Source: Mycolicibacterium gadium
GTDB taxonomy: Bacteria; Actinomycetota; Actinomycetes; Mycobacteriales; Mycobacteriaceae
Direction: 5' to 3'
DNA: 64,000 nucleotides
NCBI RefSeq assembly: GCF_010728925.1
Contig: NZ_AP022608.1
Span: 1,054,001 to 1,118,000 of the forward strand
Below the pieces are notes generated by a model. The model did no database searches, had not been told where the DNA came from, and saw only the letters and a program-made list of their open reading frames with translations. The position numbers and the translations under genes were made by a program. How positions within the stretch are numbered: position 1 is the stretch's first letter; each line of letters begins with the position of its first letter. Shown one piece after another: positions 19,789-28,218 of this stretch.

Positions 19789-19866
19789 TCAGCCTGCCAG
19801 TCAACGTGCCGTCGCGGGTGCGCGGGTCTACCGAGCTTTGTCGGGGTGTCGCCATACGCTTGACTC

Positions 19867-20748
19867 ATGACCGACGGGCAGGAGCAGACAGCCTTTCGGC
19901 GCCCCGCGCTTTCGCCGTCCCGGGCCGCGGACTTCAAGCAGTGCCCCCTGCTCTACCGGTTCCGCGCCATTGACAGGTTGCCCGAGCCGTCGTCCACAGC
20001 GCAGGTGCGTGGTTCGGTGGTACACGCCGCGCTGGAACAGTTATACGGACTGCCAGCGGCCGAGAGGGTCCCCGATACGGCGATGACGCTCGTTGACCCG
20101 GCGTGGGAGCGCCTGGTCGCCGAGCGACCCAACCTCGCCGACGATTTCGAACCCGGGCTGCGCGCCGAATTGCTCGAGGAGGCACGGGCACTGCTGTCGG
20201 GCTACTACCGGCTGGAGGATCCGACGCGCTTCGATCCGCAAAGCTGTGAACAGCGGGTCGAGGTCGAACTCGAGGACGGCACGCTGCTGCGCGGCTTCGT
20301 CGACCGCATCGATGTCGCGCCCACCGGCGAGCTACGGGTCGTCGATTACAAGACCGGTAAGGCACCACCAGAGGCCAGGGCGCTGGCCGAATTCAAGGCC
20401 ATGTTCCAGATGAAGTTCTATGCCGTGGCGCTGCTGCGGTCCCGCGGCATTCTGCCCGCGCGGCTGCGGCTGCTTTATCTGGCCGATGGTCAGGTGCTCG
20501 ATTACACGCCCGATCTCGACGAGCTATTGCGCTTCGAGAAGACCTTGATGGCTATCTGGCGGGCGATCCAATCTGCGGGTATCACAGGTGATTTCCGTCC
20601 CAACCCATCCCGGATGTGTGACTGGTGTGCGCACCACGCACATTGCCCGGTGTTCGGTGGCACGCCACCTCCTTACCCCGGCTGGCCGACGGTCCCCGAC
20701 GAAGGCGATGATGACACGGTGCTGCACACCCGGGAGTCCGCAGCGTGA
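19867..20748 (+). CDS. RecB-family PD-(D/E)XK exonuclease with Fe-S cysteines
   Basis: 293-residue Cas4/RecB-like nuclease. An early Cys (FKQCPLLYRFRAI) and a C-terminal CDWCAHHAHC cluster supply four Cys for a probable 4Fe-4S cluster. The nuclease core shows VRGSVVHAALEQLY (His), an Asp in GFVDRIDVAPTGELRVVDYKTGK with the D-YKTGK catalytic pair, and Q/Y motifs (FQMKFYAVAL). Position matches Rv2119. Likely DNA repair or processing, substrate unknown. The thioesterase gene overlaps its stop by 4 bp. Confidence 0.9.
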   Translation: MTDGQEQTAFRRPALSPSRAADFKQCPLLYRFRAIDRLPEPSSTAQVRGSVVHAALEQLYGLPAAERVPDTAMTLVDPAWERLVAERPNLADDFEPGLRAELLEEARALLSGYYRLEDPTRFDPQSCEQRVEVELEDGTLLRGFVDRIDVAPTGELRVVDYKTGKAPPEARALAEFKAMFQMKFYAVALLRSRGILPARLRLLYLADGQVLDYTPDLDELLRFEKTLMAIWRAIQSAGITGDFRPNPSRMCDWCAHHAHCPVFGGTPPPYPGWPTVPDEGDDDTVLHTRESAA

Positions 20749-21542
20749 TTGATTGCCACTACCGTCGGCTCGATGCCGACGGGGACTTCTCGGTGTTCGA
20801 ATCGACCGACGGCACCCGGAGCAATTGGGATCCCGAAATCCAGCACGGCTCACCGCCTCTCGCGCTGATGACGAAGTTGATCGAGGAGTCGGCGGCCGAT
20901 ACAGGGCTGCGTATCGGACGTCTGACCCTAGACATTCTCGGCGCGATTCCCGTCGCTGCGGTGAAGGTGCGGGCCTGGGTGGAGCGCCCCGGCAAACGGA
21001 TCTCACTGATGATGGCGGAGATGTCGGCGGCCAGGTCCGACGGCGCTCATCGCGCGGTCGCGCGGGTTACCGCATGGCTGCTGGCCCCAGGCGACACGAC
21101 CGACGTGGCTACCGACCGCTATCCCCCGCTTGTCGAAGGTGAAGCCGTCGCGGTGCCGCACAGCTGGATCGGCGCGAAGGGCTATCTCGAGACGGTGAGC
21201 TGGCGACGCCAGCCCTGGAACGGCGAGACGGGCAACGTGGTGTGGCTCAGTCCCCTTGTGCCGCTGGTGGATTCGGAGTCGACGACGGCACTGCAGCGGC
21301 TCGCGATGGTGGTCGACTCGGCGAATGGCGCGGGCGCCGCACTGGACCCGGAGGCGTTCATGTTCATGAATACCGACACGGTCGTCCACCTGCACCGGCT
21401 GCCTTCCGGCGAGAACTTCGCGCTTCGGGCCCGCGGTTCGATCGGGCCCGACGCGATCGGCGTCACCACCGCGGAACTCTTCGACCAGCAAGGGTTCATC
21501 GGCACCTGCGCGCAGACACTGCTGGTTCAGCGTCGGAGATGA
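20745..21542 (+). CDS. TesB-like acyl-CoA thioesterase family protein
   Basis: 265-residue probable double-hotdog thioesterase that would hydrolyse acyl-CoA. Visible features are HGSPPLALMTKLIEE (first hotdog helix), the RLTLDILGAIPVAAVKVRAWVERPGKRI strand pair, and the second domain WLSPLVPLVDSE and TELFDQQGFIGTCAQTLLVQ. GTG 20745 overlaps the nuclease stop (GTGA), so both are one transcript. Substrate chain length cannot be inferred. Confidence 0.8.
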   Translation: MIDCHYRRLDADGDFSVFESTDGTRSNWDPEIQHGSPPLALMTKLIEESAADTGLRIGRLTLDILGAIPVAAVKVRAWVERPGKRISLMMAEMSAARSDGAHRAVARVTAWLLAPGDTTDVATDRYPPLVEGEAVAVPHSWIGAKGYLETVSWRRQPWNGETGNVVWLSPLVPLVDSESTTALQRLAMVVDSANGAGAALDPEAFMFMNTDTVVHLHRLPSGENFALRARGSIGPDAIGVTTAELFDQQGFIGTCAQTLLVQRRR

Positions 21543-21599
21543 CCGCCGAACTGTTGTGGCAGTTCGATCGCACGTATGGCCTGACTCGGTTACATACGC

Positions 21600-21627
21600 T
21601 TGTATCTATATAGATGTAGTGCCATAC
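21600..21627 (+). promoter_or_regulatory. Promoter and palindromic operator of the ArsR gene
   Basis: TTGTAT (21600-21605), 16-bp spacer, CATACT (21622-21627), then 6 nt to ATG 21635. A perfect 12-bp palindrome ATCTATATAGAT fills 21604-21615, flanked by a wider TACAT...ATGTA repeat (21591-21595 and 21614-21618). It sits between -35 and -10, a likely autoregulatory ArsR site. Confidence 0.55.
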
Positions 21628-21634
21628 TTGCCGC

Positions 21635-21952
21635 ATGGACGTCTTCGAAGCTGTCGCCGAGCCGAGCCGTAGGGCGCTCCTCGACGCGCTGACCACGGGT
21701 GAGCGCACCGCGGGTGAGCTCGTGGCGAGGCTGCCGAACCTGACCCAACCGACGGTGTCACGCCATCTGCGGGTGCTGCGCGAGGTGGACCTTGTCGAAG
21801 TCCGCCCCGACGCGCAGCGCCGCATCTACGCCTTGCGGGCCGACGGGCTGGTCGCGATCGACGAATGGATCGACCGCTACCGCCGCTACTGGGCCGATCA
21901 CCTCGATGCCCTCGAACAACACCTGCAGGCGACTCATCGGGAGGGGCAGTGA
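21635..21952 (+). CDS. ArsR-family transcriptional regulator
   Basis: 105-residue winged-helix regulator (VFEAVAEPSRRALLDALTTGERTAGELVARL, then NLTQPTVSRHLRVLREVDLVEVRPDAQRRIYAL in pieces). No metal-binding Cys box, so it belongs to the group without the classical arsenic site, often paired with SRPBCC proteins, as here. The stop overlaps the downstream gene as GTGA. Presumably controls the three-gene unit ArsR-SRPBCC-flavodoxin through the palindrome upstream. Confidence 0.9.
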   Translation: MDVFEAVAEPSRRALLDALTTGERTAGELVARLPNLTQPTVSRHLRVLREVDLVEVRPDAQRRIYALRADGLVAIDEWIDRYRRYWADHLDALEQHLQATHREGQ

Positions 21953-22446
21953 CCGACCGTGAAGGACGACTGACGATCGACGGCGATCGGGCAATGTTGA
22001 CGTTCGAACGCCGCCTGTCGTTTCCCATTGAAGCGGTGTGGGCCGCCATCACCGATCCGGAACACCGAAACCATTGGATGGGCCAGACCACCGTCGACGC
22101 ACGCGAAGGGGGTGTCATCGAGATGATGCCCGACGGTCCCCCGGCGCCACCTGAACACAAGAAGATGACCGGCCGCATCCGCGTGTGGGACCCGCCGCAC
22201 GTATTCGAACACGAATGGCGTCAACGGATCATCGAGGACAGCGTGGTGCGTTACGAACTGAGCGTCGACGGCGACGGCACGCTGCTGCGATTCACCCATC
22301 GCGGACTCGGCATCCGCAACGCAGAGGGGTTCCGCCCCGGCACACATGCCTACCTGGACCGGCTAGAGGCCCATCTGGCCGGTGATCCCCTGCCCGGCTG
22401 GGCGCAGCGCTACCGCGAGGTGGCCGTATCCGTGAAGGAACAATAG
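21949..22446 (+). CDS. SRPBCC/AHSA1-type domain protein
   Basis: 165-residue START/SRPBCC fold protein (FERRLSFPIEAVWAAITDPEHRNHWMG, then VWDPPHVFEHEW, then TLLRFTHRGLG and YLDRLEAHLAGDPLPGWAQRY). Such proteins bind hydrophobic ligands and are frequently encoded right after an ArsR regulator. GTG 21949 overlaps the arsR stop by 4 bp, fixing the start; an upstream open frame to 21865 is only shadow. Ligand unknown. Confidence 0.87.
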   Translation: MTDREGRLTIDGDRAMLTFERRLSFPIEAVWAAITDPEHRNHWMGQTTVDAREGGVIEMMPDGPPAPPEHKKMTGRIRVWDPPHVFEHEWRQRIIEDSVVRYELSVDGDGTLLRFTHRGLGIRNAEGFRPGTHAYLDRLEAHLAGDPLPGWAQRYREVAVSVKEQ

Positions 22447-22448
22447 CC

Positions 22449-23096
22449 ATGGCACACAACGGTTCTGACATTGCCGCTCCTACGTTGGCGATCGCTTACC
22501 ACTCCGGATATGGGCACACGGCCACCCTGGCCGTCGCCGTCGCCGGCGGAGCCGCCGAGGCGGGCGCCGACGTCACGGTGATCCCGGTCGACCAGATGAG
22601 CGAAACGGACTGGAACATTCTGGACGCATCGGACGGCATCGTCTTCGGCTCGGCGACCTACATGGGCAACGTGTCGGCTGCCTTCCAGACGTTCGCCGAA
22701 AAGACCGGGCGCCGCTGCATCGAGGGCACATGGCGGGACAAGGTCGCGGCCGGGTTCACCAACTCAGGCGGCAAGAGCGGCGACAAGCTGAATACGTTGG
22801 TGTCGTTGTCCGTATTCGCCGCGCAGCATCACATGCACTGGGTCAACCTGGGTTTGGGGCCTGGCTGGAACAGTTCGGCGGGCAGTGAACACGATCTCAA
22901 CCGCCTGGCGTTCTTTCTCGGCGCGGGCGCGCAGACCGATGTCGATGCGAACTCCGATCAAGTCCATCCCGCCGATGTGCGCACGTGCCGCCACCTCGGC
23001 TGGCGGGTCGCGCACGTCACGCGACAGCTCAATGTCGGCCGTGCCGCTAGTCCAGCGGCTGCAAGTCCTGGAGCATCGTCGGCACCAACTCACTGA
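22449..23096 (+). CDS. Flavodoxin-like FMN-binding oxidoreductase (WrbA-like)
   Basis: 215-residue protein with the flavodoxin phosphate loop (AIAYHSGYGHTATLA), a VIPVDQM strand, GIVFGSATYMGNVSAAFQTF and KVAAGFTNSGGKSGDK, typical of WrbA/NAD(P)H:quinone oxidoreductases. It starts 3 nt after the SRPBCC stop, so it is third in the ArsR unit. The last 50 bp overlap the 3' end of the opposite disulfide oxidoreductase gene; the C-terminal Ala/Ser/Pro tail (from about residue 198) is encoded in that overlap and may be non-conserved. Confidence 0.85.
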   Translation: MAHNGSDIAAPTLAIAYHSGYGHTATLAVAVAGGAAEAGADVTVIPVDQMSETDWNILDASDGIVFGSATYMGNVSAAFQTFAEKTGRRCIEGTWRDKVAAGFTNSGGKSGDKLNTLVSLSVFAAQHHMHWVNLGLGPGWNSSAGSEHDLNRLAFFLGAGAQTDVDANSDQVHPADVRTCRHLGWRVAHVTRQLNVGRAASPAAASPGASSAPTH

Positions 23097-24417
23097 CGGT
23101 GGGATGAATGTGCATCGTGCGCGAGATCGCGGTATAGGGTTTCTTTGCCGTCATGATGTCGAGAATCGAGTGGATGACCTCGTCGCCGCCGACCCCGAAG
23201 ATGGTGGCGCCGAGGATCTGTTCGGTCTCGGCGTCGACGACGACCTTCATGAATCCCTGTGTCTCGCCCTTCTCGACGGCGCGGCCGACGCGCGTCATGG
23301 GCCGCTTGCCCACCAACGCTTTTCGTCCTGACTTACGCACCTCGTCGACCGTCATTCCTGCGCGCCCCAGCGGCGGGTCGATGTAGAGGGCGTAGGTCGT
23401 GATCCGGTCGCTCACCCGGCGCGGGTCGTCGTCGAGCAGGTTGGCCGCGACGATCTCGAAATCGTTGTACGAGGTGTGCGTGAAGGCGCCGCGTCCGTTG
23501 CAGTCCCCCATGGCCCAGATGTGTTCGACGTTGGTGCGCAGCTGATCGTCGACGACGATATAGCCTCGGCGGTCGGTCTCGACGCCGGCCGCTTCGAGCC
23601 CCAGGTCGTCGGTGTTGGGCTGACGCCCGACCGCCATCAGCAGATGGGTGCCTGCGATGGGTTCGGCGCCCTCGCGCGGTGTGACCTCGAAGCCGTTGTC
23701 GCGCTTGGTGAACCGAATGTCGCTGGCGTCGACGACGACGTCGATGCCCTCGGCCTCCAAGATCTCCTTGATGGTCGCCGAGACGTCCTCGTCCTCACGG
23801 GAAGTGAGTCGCGGCCCCTTCTCGACGACCGTCACGCGGGCACCGAACCGACGGTACATCTGCGCGAATTCCAGGGCGATGTAACTTCCACCGATGACCA
23901 CCAGATGCTCTGGCACCGTGTCGAGCTCGAGAATTCCGACGTTCGTCATGTAGTCGATGTCGGCGAGCCCGGGCATGTCGGGCGCCACCGCGCGGCCGCC
24001 GACGTTGAGGAAGATCCGGTCCGCTGTTAGGACGCGGTCATCCACCCGGATGGTGTGCGGGCCCTCGAACCGGGCATGGCCGCGGATCAACGTCGCCCCC
24101 TCCATACCCTCGATCCAGGACTCGACCCCTTCGCGGTCACCGACCACGATCTTGTCCTTGCGCGCCTTGACGGCGGCCATGTCCACGCTGATATCGCCTG
24201 TGCCGATGCCGTATTCGGCTCCGCGGCGGGCGATGCGGGCGGCGTACGCGCTGGCCACCAGAGTCTTGGTCGGGATGCAGCCCGAGTTGACGCATGTGCC
24301 GCCGACGAGCTTGCGTTCGATGACGGCGACCGTGTAACCCGCTTGGGTCAGCCTGCCTGCCAGCGGTGGTCCGGCCTGGCCCGCGCCGACGATGACCGCG
24401 TCGAACTTTTCAGTCAT
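23047..24417 (-). CDS. FAD-dependent pyridine nucleotide-disulfide oxidoreductase, mercuric reductase-like
   Basis: 456-residue class I flavoprotein. FAD site VIVGAGQAGPPLAGRL, redox-active disulfide CVNSGC, NAD(P) site VVIGGSYIALEFAQMYRRFG, second FAD motif IWAMGDCNGRGAFTHT, and dimerisation domain with the catalytic His pair (MHIHPTVSELVPT). It lacks the N-terminal HMA domain and the C-terminal CC of true MerA, so mercury reduction is unlikely; a generic disulfide/NADPH oxidoreductase is more probable. ATG 24417 is chosen because MTEKFDAVIVGAG opens the FAD domain. Confidence 0.88.
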   Translation of the reverse strand: MTEKFDAVIVGAGQAGPPLAGRLTQAGYTVAVIERKLVGGTCVNSGCIPTKTLVASAYAARIARRGAEYGIGTGDISVDMAAVKARKDKIVVGDREGVESWIEGMEGATLIRGHARFEGPHTIRVDDRVLTADRIFLNVGGRAVAPDMPGLADIDYMTNVGILELDTVPEHLVVIGGSYIALEFAQMYRRFGARVTVVEKGPRLTSREDEDVSATIKEILEAEGIDVVVDASDIRFTKRDNGFEVTPREGAEPIAGTHLLMAVGRQPNTDDLGLEAAGVETDRRGYIVVDDQLRTNVEHIWAMGDCNGRGAFTHTSYNDFEIVAANLLDDDPRRVSDRITTYALYIDPPLGRAGMTVDEVRKSGRKALVGKRPMTRVGRAVEKGETQGFMKVVVDAETEQILGATIFGVGGDEVIHSILDIMTAKKPYTAISRTMHIHPTVSELVPTMLQDLQPLD

Positions 24418-24427
24418 CGGCCCAGTT

Positions 24428-24910
24428 TCAGACGAGGCTGATGAGGAAGGCGACGAGGAAGCCACCGCCGACGGCCACGACGTCCTCGATGAACGCGCCC
24501 GGTCGGTCCTTACCGTTGTTGGCCTCGTAGAGCTTGGTTCTGACCGCGGCACCGCCCAGCGTGCCCAGCACCGCACCGACGATGCCTGCGCCCAAGGCAC
24601 TGAACGTGTGGAAGAACGCGCTACCGATCACCGCCCCCGCGAAAGCGCCCATGATCAGTCGGGTGGCGAACTGCGGCGCCGTCCTGCGGCTCGGCGTCTT
24701 CGGTAGCTGATCGGTGACGAGTTCCACCAGCAGGAAGATCGTCAGGACGGTGACGGTGATCGGATGGGCCACCCACTCCGACCATTTGCCGTCGACGTCG
24801 ATCCAGCCGAGCATGGCCCCCCAAGCGACCACCGCCGGGGCGGTCATCGCCCGCAATCCGGCGATCACGCCGATCAGCAGCGCGAGCAATATGACGAGGA
24901 CCTGCGTCAT
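24428..24910 (-). CDS. DUF4126-type membrane protein
   Basis: 160-residue protein with four to five hydrophobic helices (VLVILLALLIGVIAGLRAM, VTVLTIFLLVELVTD, FATRLIMGAFAGAVIGSAFF, ALGAGIVGAVLGTLGGAAV, VAVGGGFLVAFLISLV). The RAMTAPAVVAWGA motif after helix one is typical. Position equals Rv2120c, next to hisG. Function unknown. Confidence 0.83.
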   Translation of the reverse strand: MTQVLVILLALLIGVIAGLRAMTAPAVVAWGAMLGWIDVDGKWSEWVAHPITVTVLTIFLLVELVTDQLPKTPSRRTAPQFATRLIMGAFAGAVIGSAFFHTFSALGAGIVGAVLGTLGGAAVRTKLYEANNGKDRPGAFIEDVVAVGGGFLVAFLISLV

Positions 24911-24978
24911 GCCAACCTCCGTACCGGTGAAAACGACACCCGGACGCTAACACGCGTGCAGTGCGATGACCTGTTGAA

Positions 24979-25833
24979 TCAGAAGCGGCAGAACCGTATG
25001 TCAGACGCCAGAATCGCCTTCGCACCGATCGCGGCGAGTTTGTCCATGATCGCGTTGACGTCGCGACGCGGCACGAGTGCGCGCACCGCCACCCACGCCG
25101 GATCGGCGAGCGGGGCGATCGTGGGCGATTCCAGTCCAGGGGTGACGGCGGCGGCCTCGTCGAGTACCGTACGCGGGCAGTCGTAGTCGAGCATGAGGTA
25201 CTGCTGCCCGAACACCACACCCTGTACCCGTGCCGCCAGTTGGTCACGGGCCGCGGAGTTCCCGGCTTCGGCGCCCTCGATCAGCACGGCTTCGGAGTCA
25301 CACAGCGGATCACCGAACGCCACCAGATCGTGTAGCGCGAGCGTCCGTCCGGATCCGACGACATCGGCGATGACGTCGGCAACGCCGAGCTGGACGGAGA
25401 TCTCGACAGCGCCGTCGAGGCGAATTACGGTTGCCTCGATTCCCTTGGCGGCAAGGTCTTTTCGTACCAGGTTCGGAAAGGATGTCGCGATCCGCTTGCC
25501 GGCGAGGTCGGCGGCGGTCCACTCACGGCCGATCGGGCCCGCGTATCGGAACGTCGAATTGCCGAAGCCGAGTGCCAATCGCTCCCGCACCGGCGCGTCG
25601 GAGTCGGCGGCCAGGTCACGACCGGTGATCCCGAAGTCCAGCTGACCCGAACCGACGTAGATCGCGATGTCTTTGGGACGCAAGAAGAAGAACTCGACGT
25701 TGTTCGCCCGGTCGATGACGGTCAAGTCCTTCTGGTCCCGGCGCCTGCGATAGCCCGCCTCGGACAGGATCTCGGCGGCGGACTCGCTCAAGGCACCCTT
25801 GTTGGGCACCGCGACGCGCAACATGTCGCTCAT
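24979..25833 (-). CDS. hisG: ATP phosphoribosyltransferase HisG (long form)
   Basis: First committed enzyme of histidine synthesis, joining ATP and PRPP; inhibited by histidine. 284 residues, long form with C-terminal regulatory ACT-like domain ([22 protein letters not shown]). Catalytic features are [27 protein letters not shown] and the PRPP loop region [26 protein letters not shown] 25833 overlaps the hisE stop as ATGA, favouring MSDMLR over the internal Met at 25824. Confidence 0.96.
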   Translation of the reverse strand: MSDMLRVAVPNKGALSESAAEILSEAGYRRRRDQKDLTVIDRANNVEFFFLRPKDIAIYVGSGQLDFGITGRDLAADSDAPVRERLALGFGNSTFRYAGPIGREWTAADLAGKRIATSFPNLVRKDLAAKGIEATVIRLDGAVEISVQLGVADVIADVVGSGRTLALHDLVAFGDPLCDSEAVLIEGAEAGNSAARDQLAARVQGVVFGQQYLMLDYDCPRTVLDEAAAVTPGLESPTIAPLADPAWVAVRALVPRRDVNAIMDKLAAIGAKAILASDIRFCRF

Positions 25834-26111
25834 AGCTTGGCGTAGACGTCGTCGAGGGACAGACCCCGGGAGATCATCAGCACCTGCGTCCAATACAGAA
25901 GCTGGCTGATCTCGTCGGCGAGCGCTTCGTCGCTTTCGTGCTCGGCGGCCAGCCACACCTCGCCGGCCTCTTCCAGAATCTTCTTGCCGAGCCCGTGTAC
26001 GCCACCGTCGAGGGCCGCGACCGTGCCGCTACCCGCCGGCCGGGTGCGCGCACGCTCGTTCAGTTCGGCGAACAGGGCGTCGAAGGTCTTCACGGCACGC
26101 GATTGTTTCAC
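25830..26111 (-). CDS. hisE: Phosphoribosyl-ATP pyrophosphohydrolase HisE
   Basis: Second step of histidine synthesis, splitting phosphoribosyl-ATP to phosphoribosyl-AMP and pyrophosphate. Helical MazG-like fold: [20 protein letters not shown] then [17 protein letters not shown], with the EExxE and ExxD-type metal-binding acidics. I take GTG 26111 ([10 protein letters not shown]), which gives 93 residues, the size I recall for M. tuberculosis; the open frame continues upstream to 26177 but without family similarity. Operon hisE-hisG. Confidence 0.94.
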   Translation of the reverse strand: MKQSRAVKTFDALFAELNERARTRPAGSGTVAALDGGVHGLGKKILEEAGEVWLAAEHESDEALADEISQLLYWTQVLMISRGLSLDDVYAKL

Positions 26112-26185
26112 GTCGCGCACGATGCGGTCACGCGGGTTTGCGGGTTCGGGGTGGGCGGCGCGGCGGATGGCCGACACTCGGACTC

Positions 26186-26557
26186 ATGGCAAGGCGCGAC
26201 TGGATCTATCTCGGACTGATGGGTTTCATCACCCTCGGTCTGGTTGCCGACGCCCTTCTCTGGGCCACAGGACCACCGGTTACCACGTGGAATGCCGTGA
26301 TCCAATCTTTCGGAATCATGCTTTTCGTGTACTTCTGGGAGATCGCGGATGCCAATCAATCCGGCGTCCGCCGTAGTTCTGTCGCACGACTCCTCACCTT
26401 TTTCCTACCGCCTATTGGGCACGCGATTTATCTGTATCAGGGCCGGCCGTGGCAGCAGGCCACGAAGTTGTTCCTGCTCTTCTGGGCAGGTGTGGTCGGT
26501 TTGGCTCTGGTCGGCACGTTCGCACTCGCTGCTGGCGGTGTTCCGAGCGACTACTGA
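26186..26557 (+). CDS. Small membrane protein of unknown function
   Basis: 123-residue protein with an N-terminal basic MARRDW and three to four helices (IYLGLMGFITLGLVADALLW, VIQSFGIMLFVYFWEIAD, LLTFFLPPIGHAIYLYQG, LFLLFWAGVVGLALVGTFAL). The start ATG 26186 opens the first helix; the upstream frame is arginine-rich shadow. Divergent from hisE by 74 bp. Not recognised further. Confidence 0.7.
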   Translation: MARRDWIYLGLMGFITLGLVADALLWATGPPVTTWNAVIQSFGIMLFVYFWEIADANQSGVRRSSVARLLTFFLPPIGHAIYLYQGRPWQQATKLFLLFWAGVVGLALVGTFALAAGGVPSDY

Positions 26558-26660
26558 ACACTGGCTTGATTACTCAGAACTTCGCGAGACGATCGCTTGC
26601 GCATTCGAGCCGGTCTCAGCAGTCACCTCGCTGCCCGTCACACCGCCGCGGCCTGGACCG

Positions 26661-28136
26661 TCACGTGGACGCCTTTGGCGCGTGCTGATGCAGGATCTCG
26701 CCGTGCATGTCCTCCAGCGACACGCCCTTGGTCTCCATCACCCACCGCCACACGAAGAGGCCCGACAGCACAGCGCACAGGCCATAGAACCCATAGGCCA
26801 GTCCGAGATGCTCGCGCAGACCCGGGAACGTGACCGTGATGAGCCAGTTGGCCGCCCACTGACCCGCCGCGGCGAGGCCCAGCGCGGCGGCACGGATGCG
26901 GTTGGGGAACATCTCGCCGAGCAGTACCCAGACCACCGGGCCCCATGACATGCCGAACGCCACCACGAACAGGTTCGCCGCGATCAACGCGATGACTCCG
27001 GAGGCTCCTGGAAGGCTGGGGTTGCCGTCGGGGCCGATGGTCGCGTTGGCGAAGATGACGGCCATCGTGATGAGCGTGACCGCCATACCCGACGACCCGA
27101 TGAGCAGCAGCGGTTTGCGCCCGATCTTGTCGATCAGCGCGATGGCGATCAACGTGGTCAGGACGTTGATGACCGAGGTGATCACGGTGTAGACCGCCGA
27201 CTCGTCGGCACTGAACCCGACCGCCTGCCACAGCACGTTCGAGTAATAGAAGATCACGTTGATGCCGACGAACTGCTGGAAGATCGACAGCCCGAGGCCC
27301 ACCCACACGATGCCGTAGATGCCGCCCGTCGGCTTCTTCAGATCGCGCAACGATGGTTTGTCCTCGCGCTCCAGCGTCTCCCTGATGCGGTCGATCGTGA
27401 TTTCCAAGTTCTTCTCGCCGAGGAGCATGCTGAGCACCCTGCGGGCTTCCGGAATCTTGTGGCTGGCAACGAGATAGCGCGGCGACTCGGGAATGGTGAA
27501 CGCCAGCACCCCGTACAGGACCGCAGGGACGGCCATCGCGAGGAACATCCAGCGCCATGCATCCAGACCGAACCACAGCACCTCGTTGGGGCCACCTGCC
27601 GCCCACTGCAATAGCCAGTTGACCGCGAAGGACGCAAAGATGCCCAGCACGATGGCCAGCTGCTGCAATGAGCCCAGTCGGCCACGGATCCGTGGCGGCG
27701 ATGTCTCGGCGATGTAGGCAGGCGCAATGACCGAAGCGACGCCGACGCCGATGCCACCGACGATGCGGAACAGCACGACCGCCCAGACTTCATGCGCGAA
27801 GCCCGTTCCGAAGGCGCTGACGAGGAATAGCACCGCGGCGATCTTCATGACCGCGATGCGGCCGATCCGGTCGGCGATCCGCCCGGCGGTCATGGCTCCC
27901 GCCGCGGCCCCGAGCAGCGCCGAGGCCACGGCAAAACCGAGTTCGGCGTTGCCGATGCCGAAGTCCTCCTGGATCGAGTCGACCGCACCGTTGATCACTG
28001 CGCTGTCGTAGCCGAACAGCAACCCGCCCAACGCGGCGACCGAGGCGATTCGGACGGCGGTGCCGCCCGATGAGAAGTCATCGTCGGCGATCGGTAGTGA
28101 GGATTCGTCTCCAGCGGGAGCGTTGGAGCCTGCCAT
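26661..28136 (-). CDS. Sugar porter family MFS transporter
   Basis: 491-residue, 12-helix proton-coupled sugar permease of the GalP/XylE/GlcP type. Signatures are GLLFGYDSAVINGA (helix 1), RIADRIGR loop 2-3, RIVGGIGVGVASVIAPAYIAE with the PAYIAE sugar-porter motif, PESPRYL after helix 6, QQFVGINVIFYY on helix 7, and WGPVVWVLLGEMFPNRIR on helix 10. Glucose or a related hexose is likely. A GTGA-N6-TCAC palindrome lies just upstream. Confidence 0.92.
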   Translation of the reverse strand: MAGSNAPAGDESSLPIADDDFSSGGTAVRIASVAALGGLLFGYDSAVINGAVDSIQEDFGIGNAELGFAVASALLGAAAGAMTAGRIADRIGRIAVMKIAAVLFLVSAFGTGFAHEVWAVVLFRIVGGIGVGVASVIAPAYIAETSPPRIRGRLGSLQQLAIVLGIFASFAVNWLLQWAAGGPNEVLWFGLDAWRWMFLAMAVPAVLYGVLAFTIPESPRYLVASHKIPEARRVLSMLLGEKNLEITIDRIRETLEREDKPSLRDLKKPTGGIYGIVWVGLGLSIFQQFVGINVIFYYSNVLWQAVGFSADESAVYTVITSVINVLTTLIAIALIDKIGRKPLLLIGSSGMAVTLITMAVIFANATIGPDGNPSLPGASGVIALIAANLFVVAFGMSWGPVVWVLLGEMFPNRIRAAALGLAAAGQWAANWLITVTFPGLREHLGLAYGFYGLCAVLSGLFVWRWVMETKGVSLEDMHGEILHQHAPKAST

Positions 28137-28158
28137 GGGCGTCCCTTTCGCAGCGTGG

Positions 28159-28174
28159 CGTGATCCGGGTCACG
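28159..28174. promoter_or_regulatory. CRP-like palindrome upstream of sugar porter
   Basis: CGTGA-N6-TCACG, an exact GTGA-N6-TCAC core of the CRP/cAMP receptor consensus, ending 22 bp before the transporter ATG. Such a site in front of a sugar permease is plausible; position so close to the start codon would favour repression. Confidence 0.45.
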
Positions 28175-28218
28175 TGAGTACCCCCGTCTTACCACTGGCA
28201 AGCGCGCTGCGTGGGGAC

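Noticed and set aside
23047..24417. Mercuric reductase MerA
   Set aside because: No N-terminal heavy-metal domain and no C-terminal vicinal cysteines, and no mer genes nearby.
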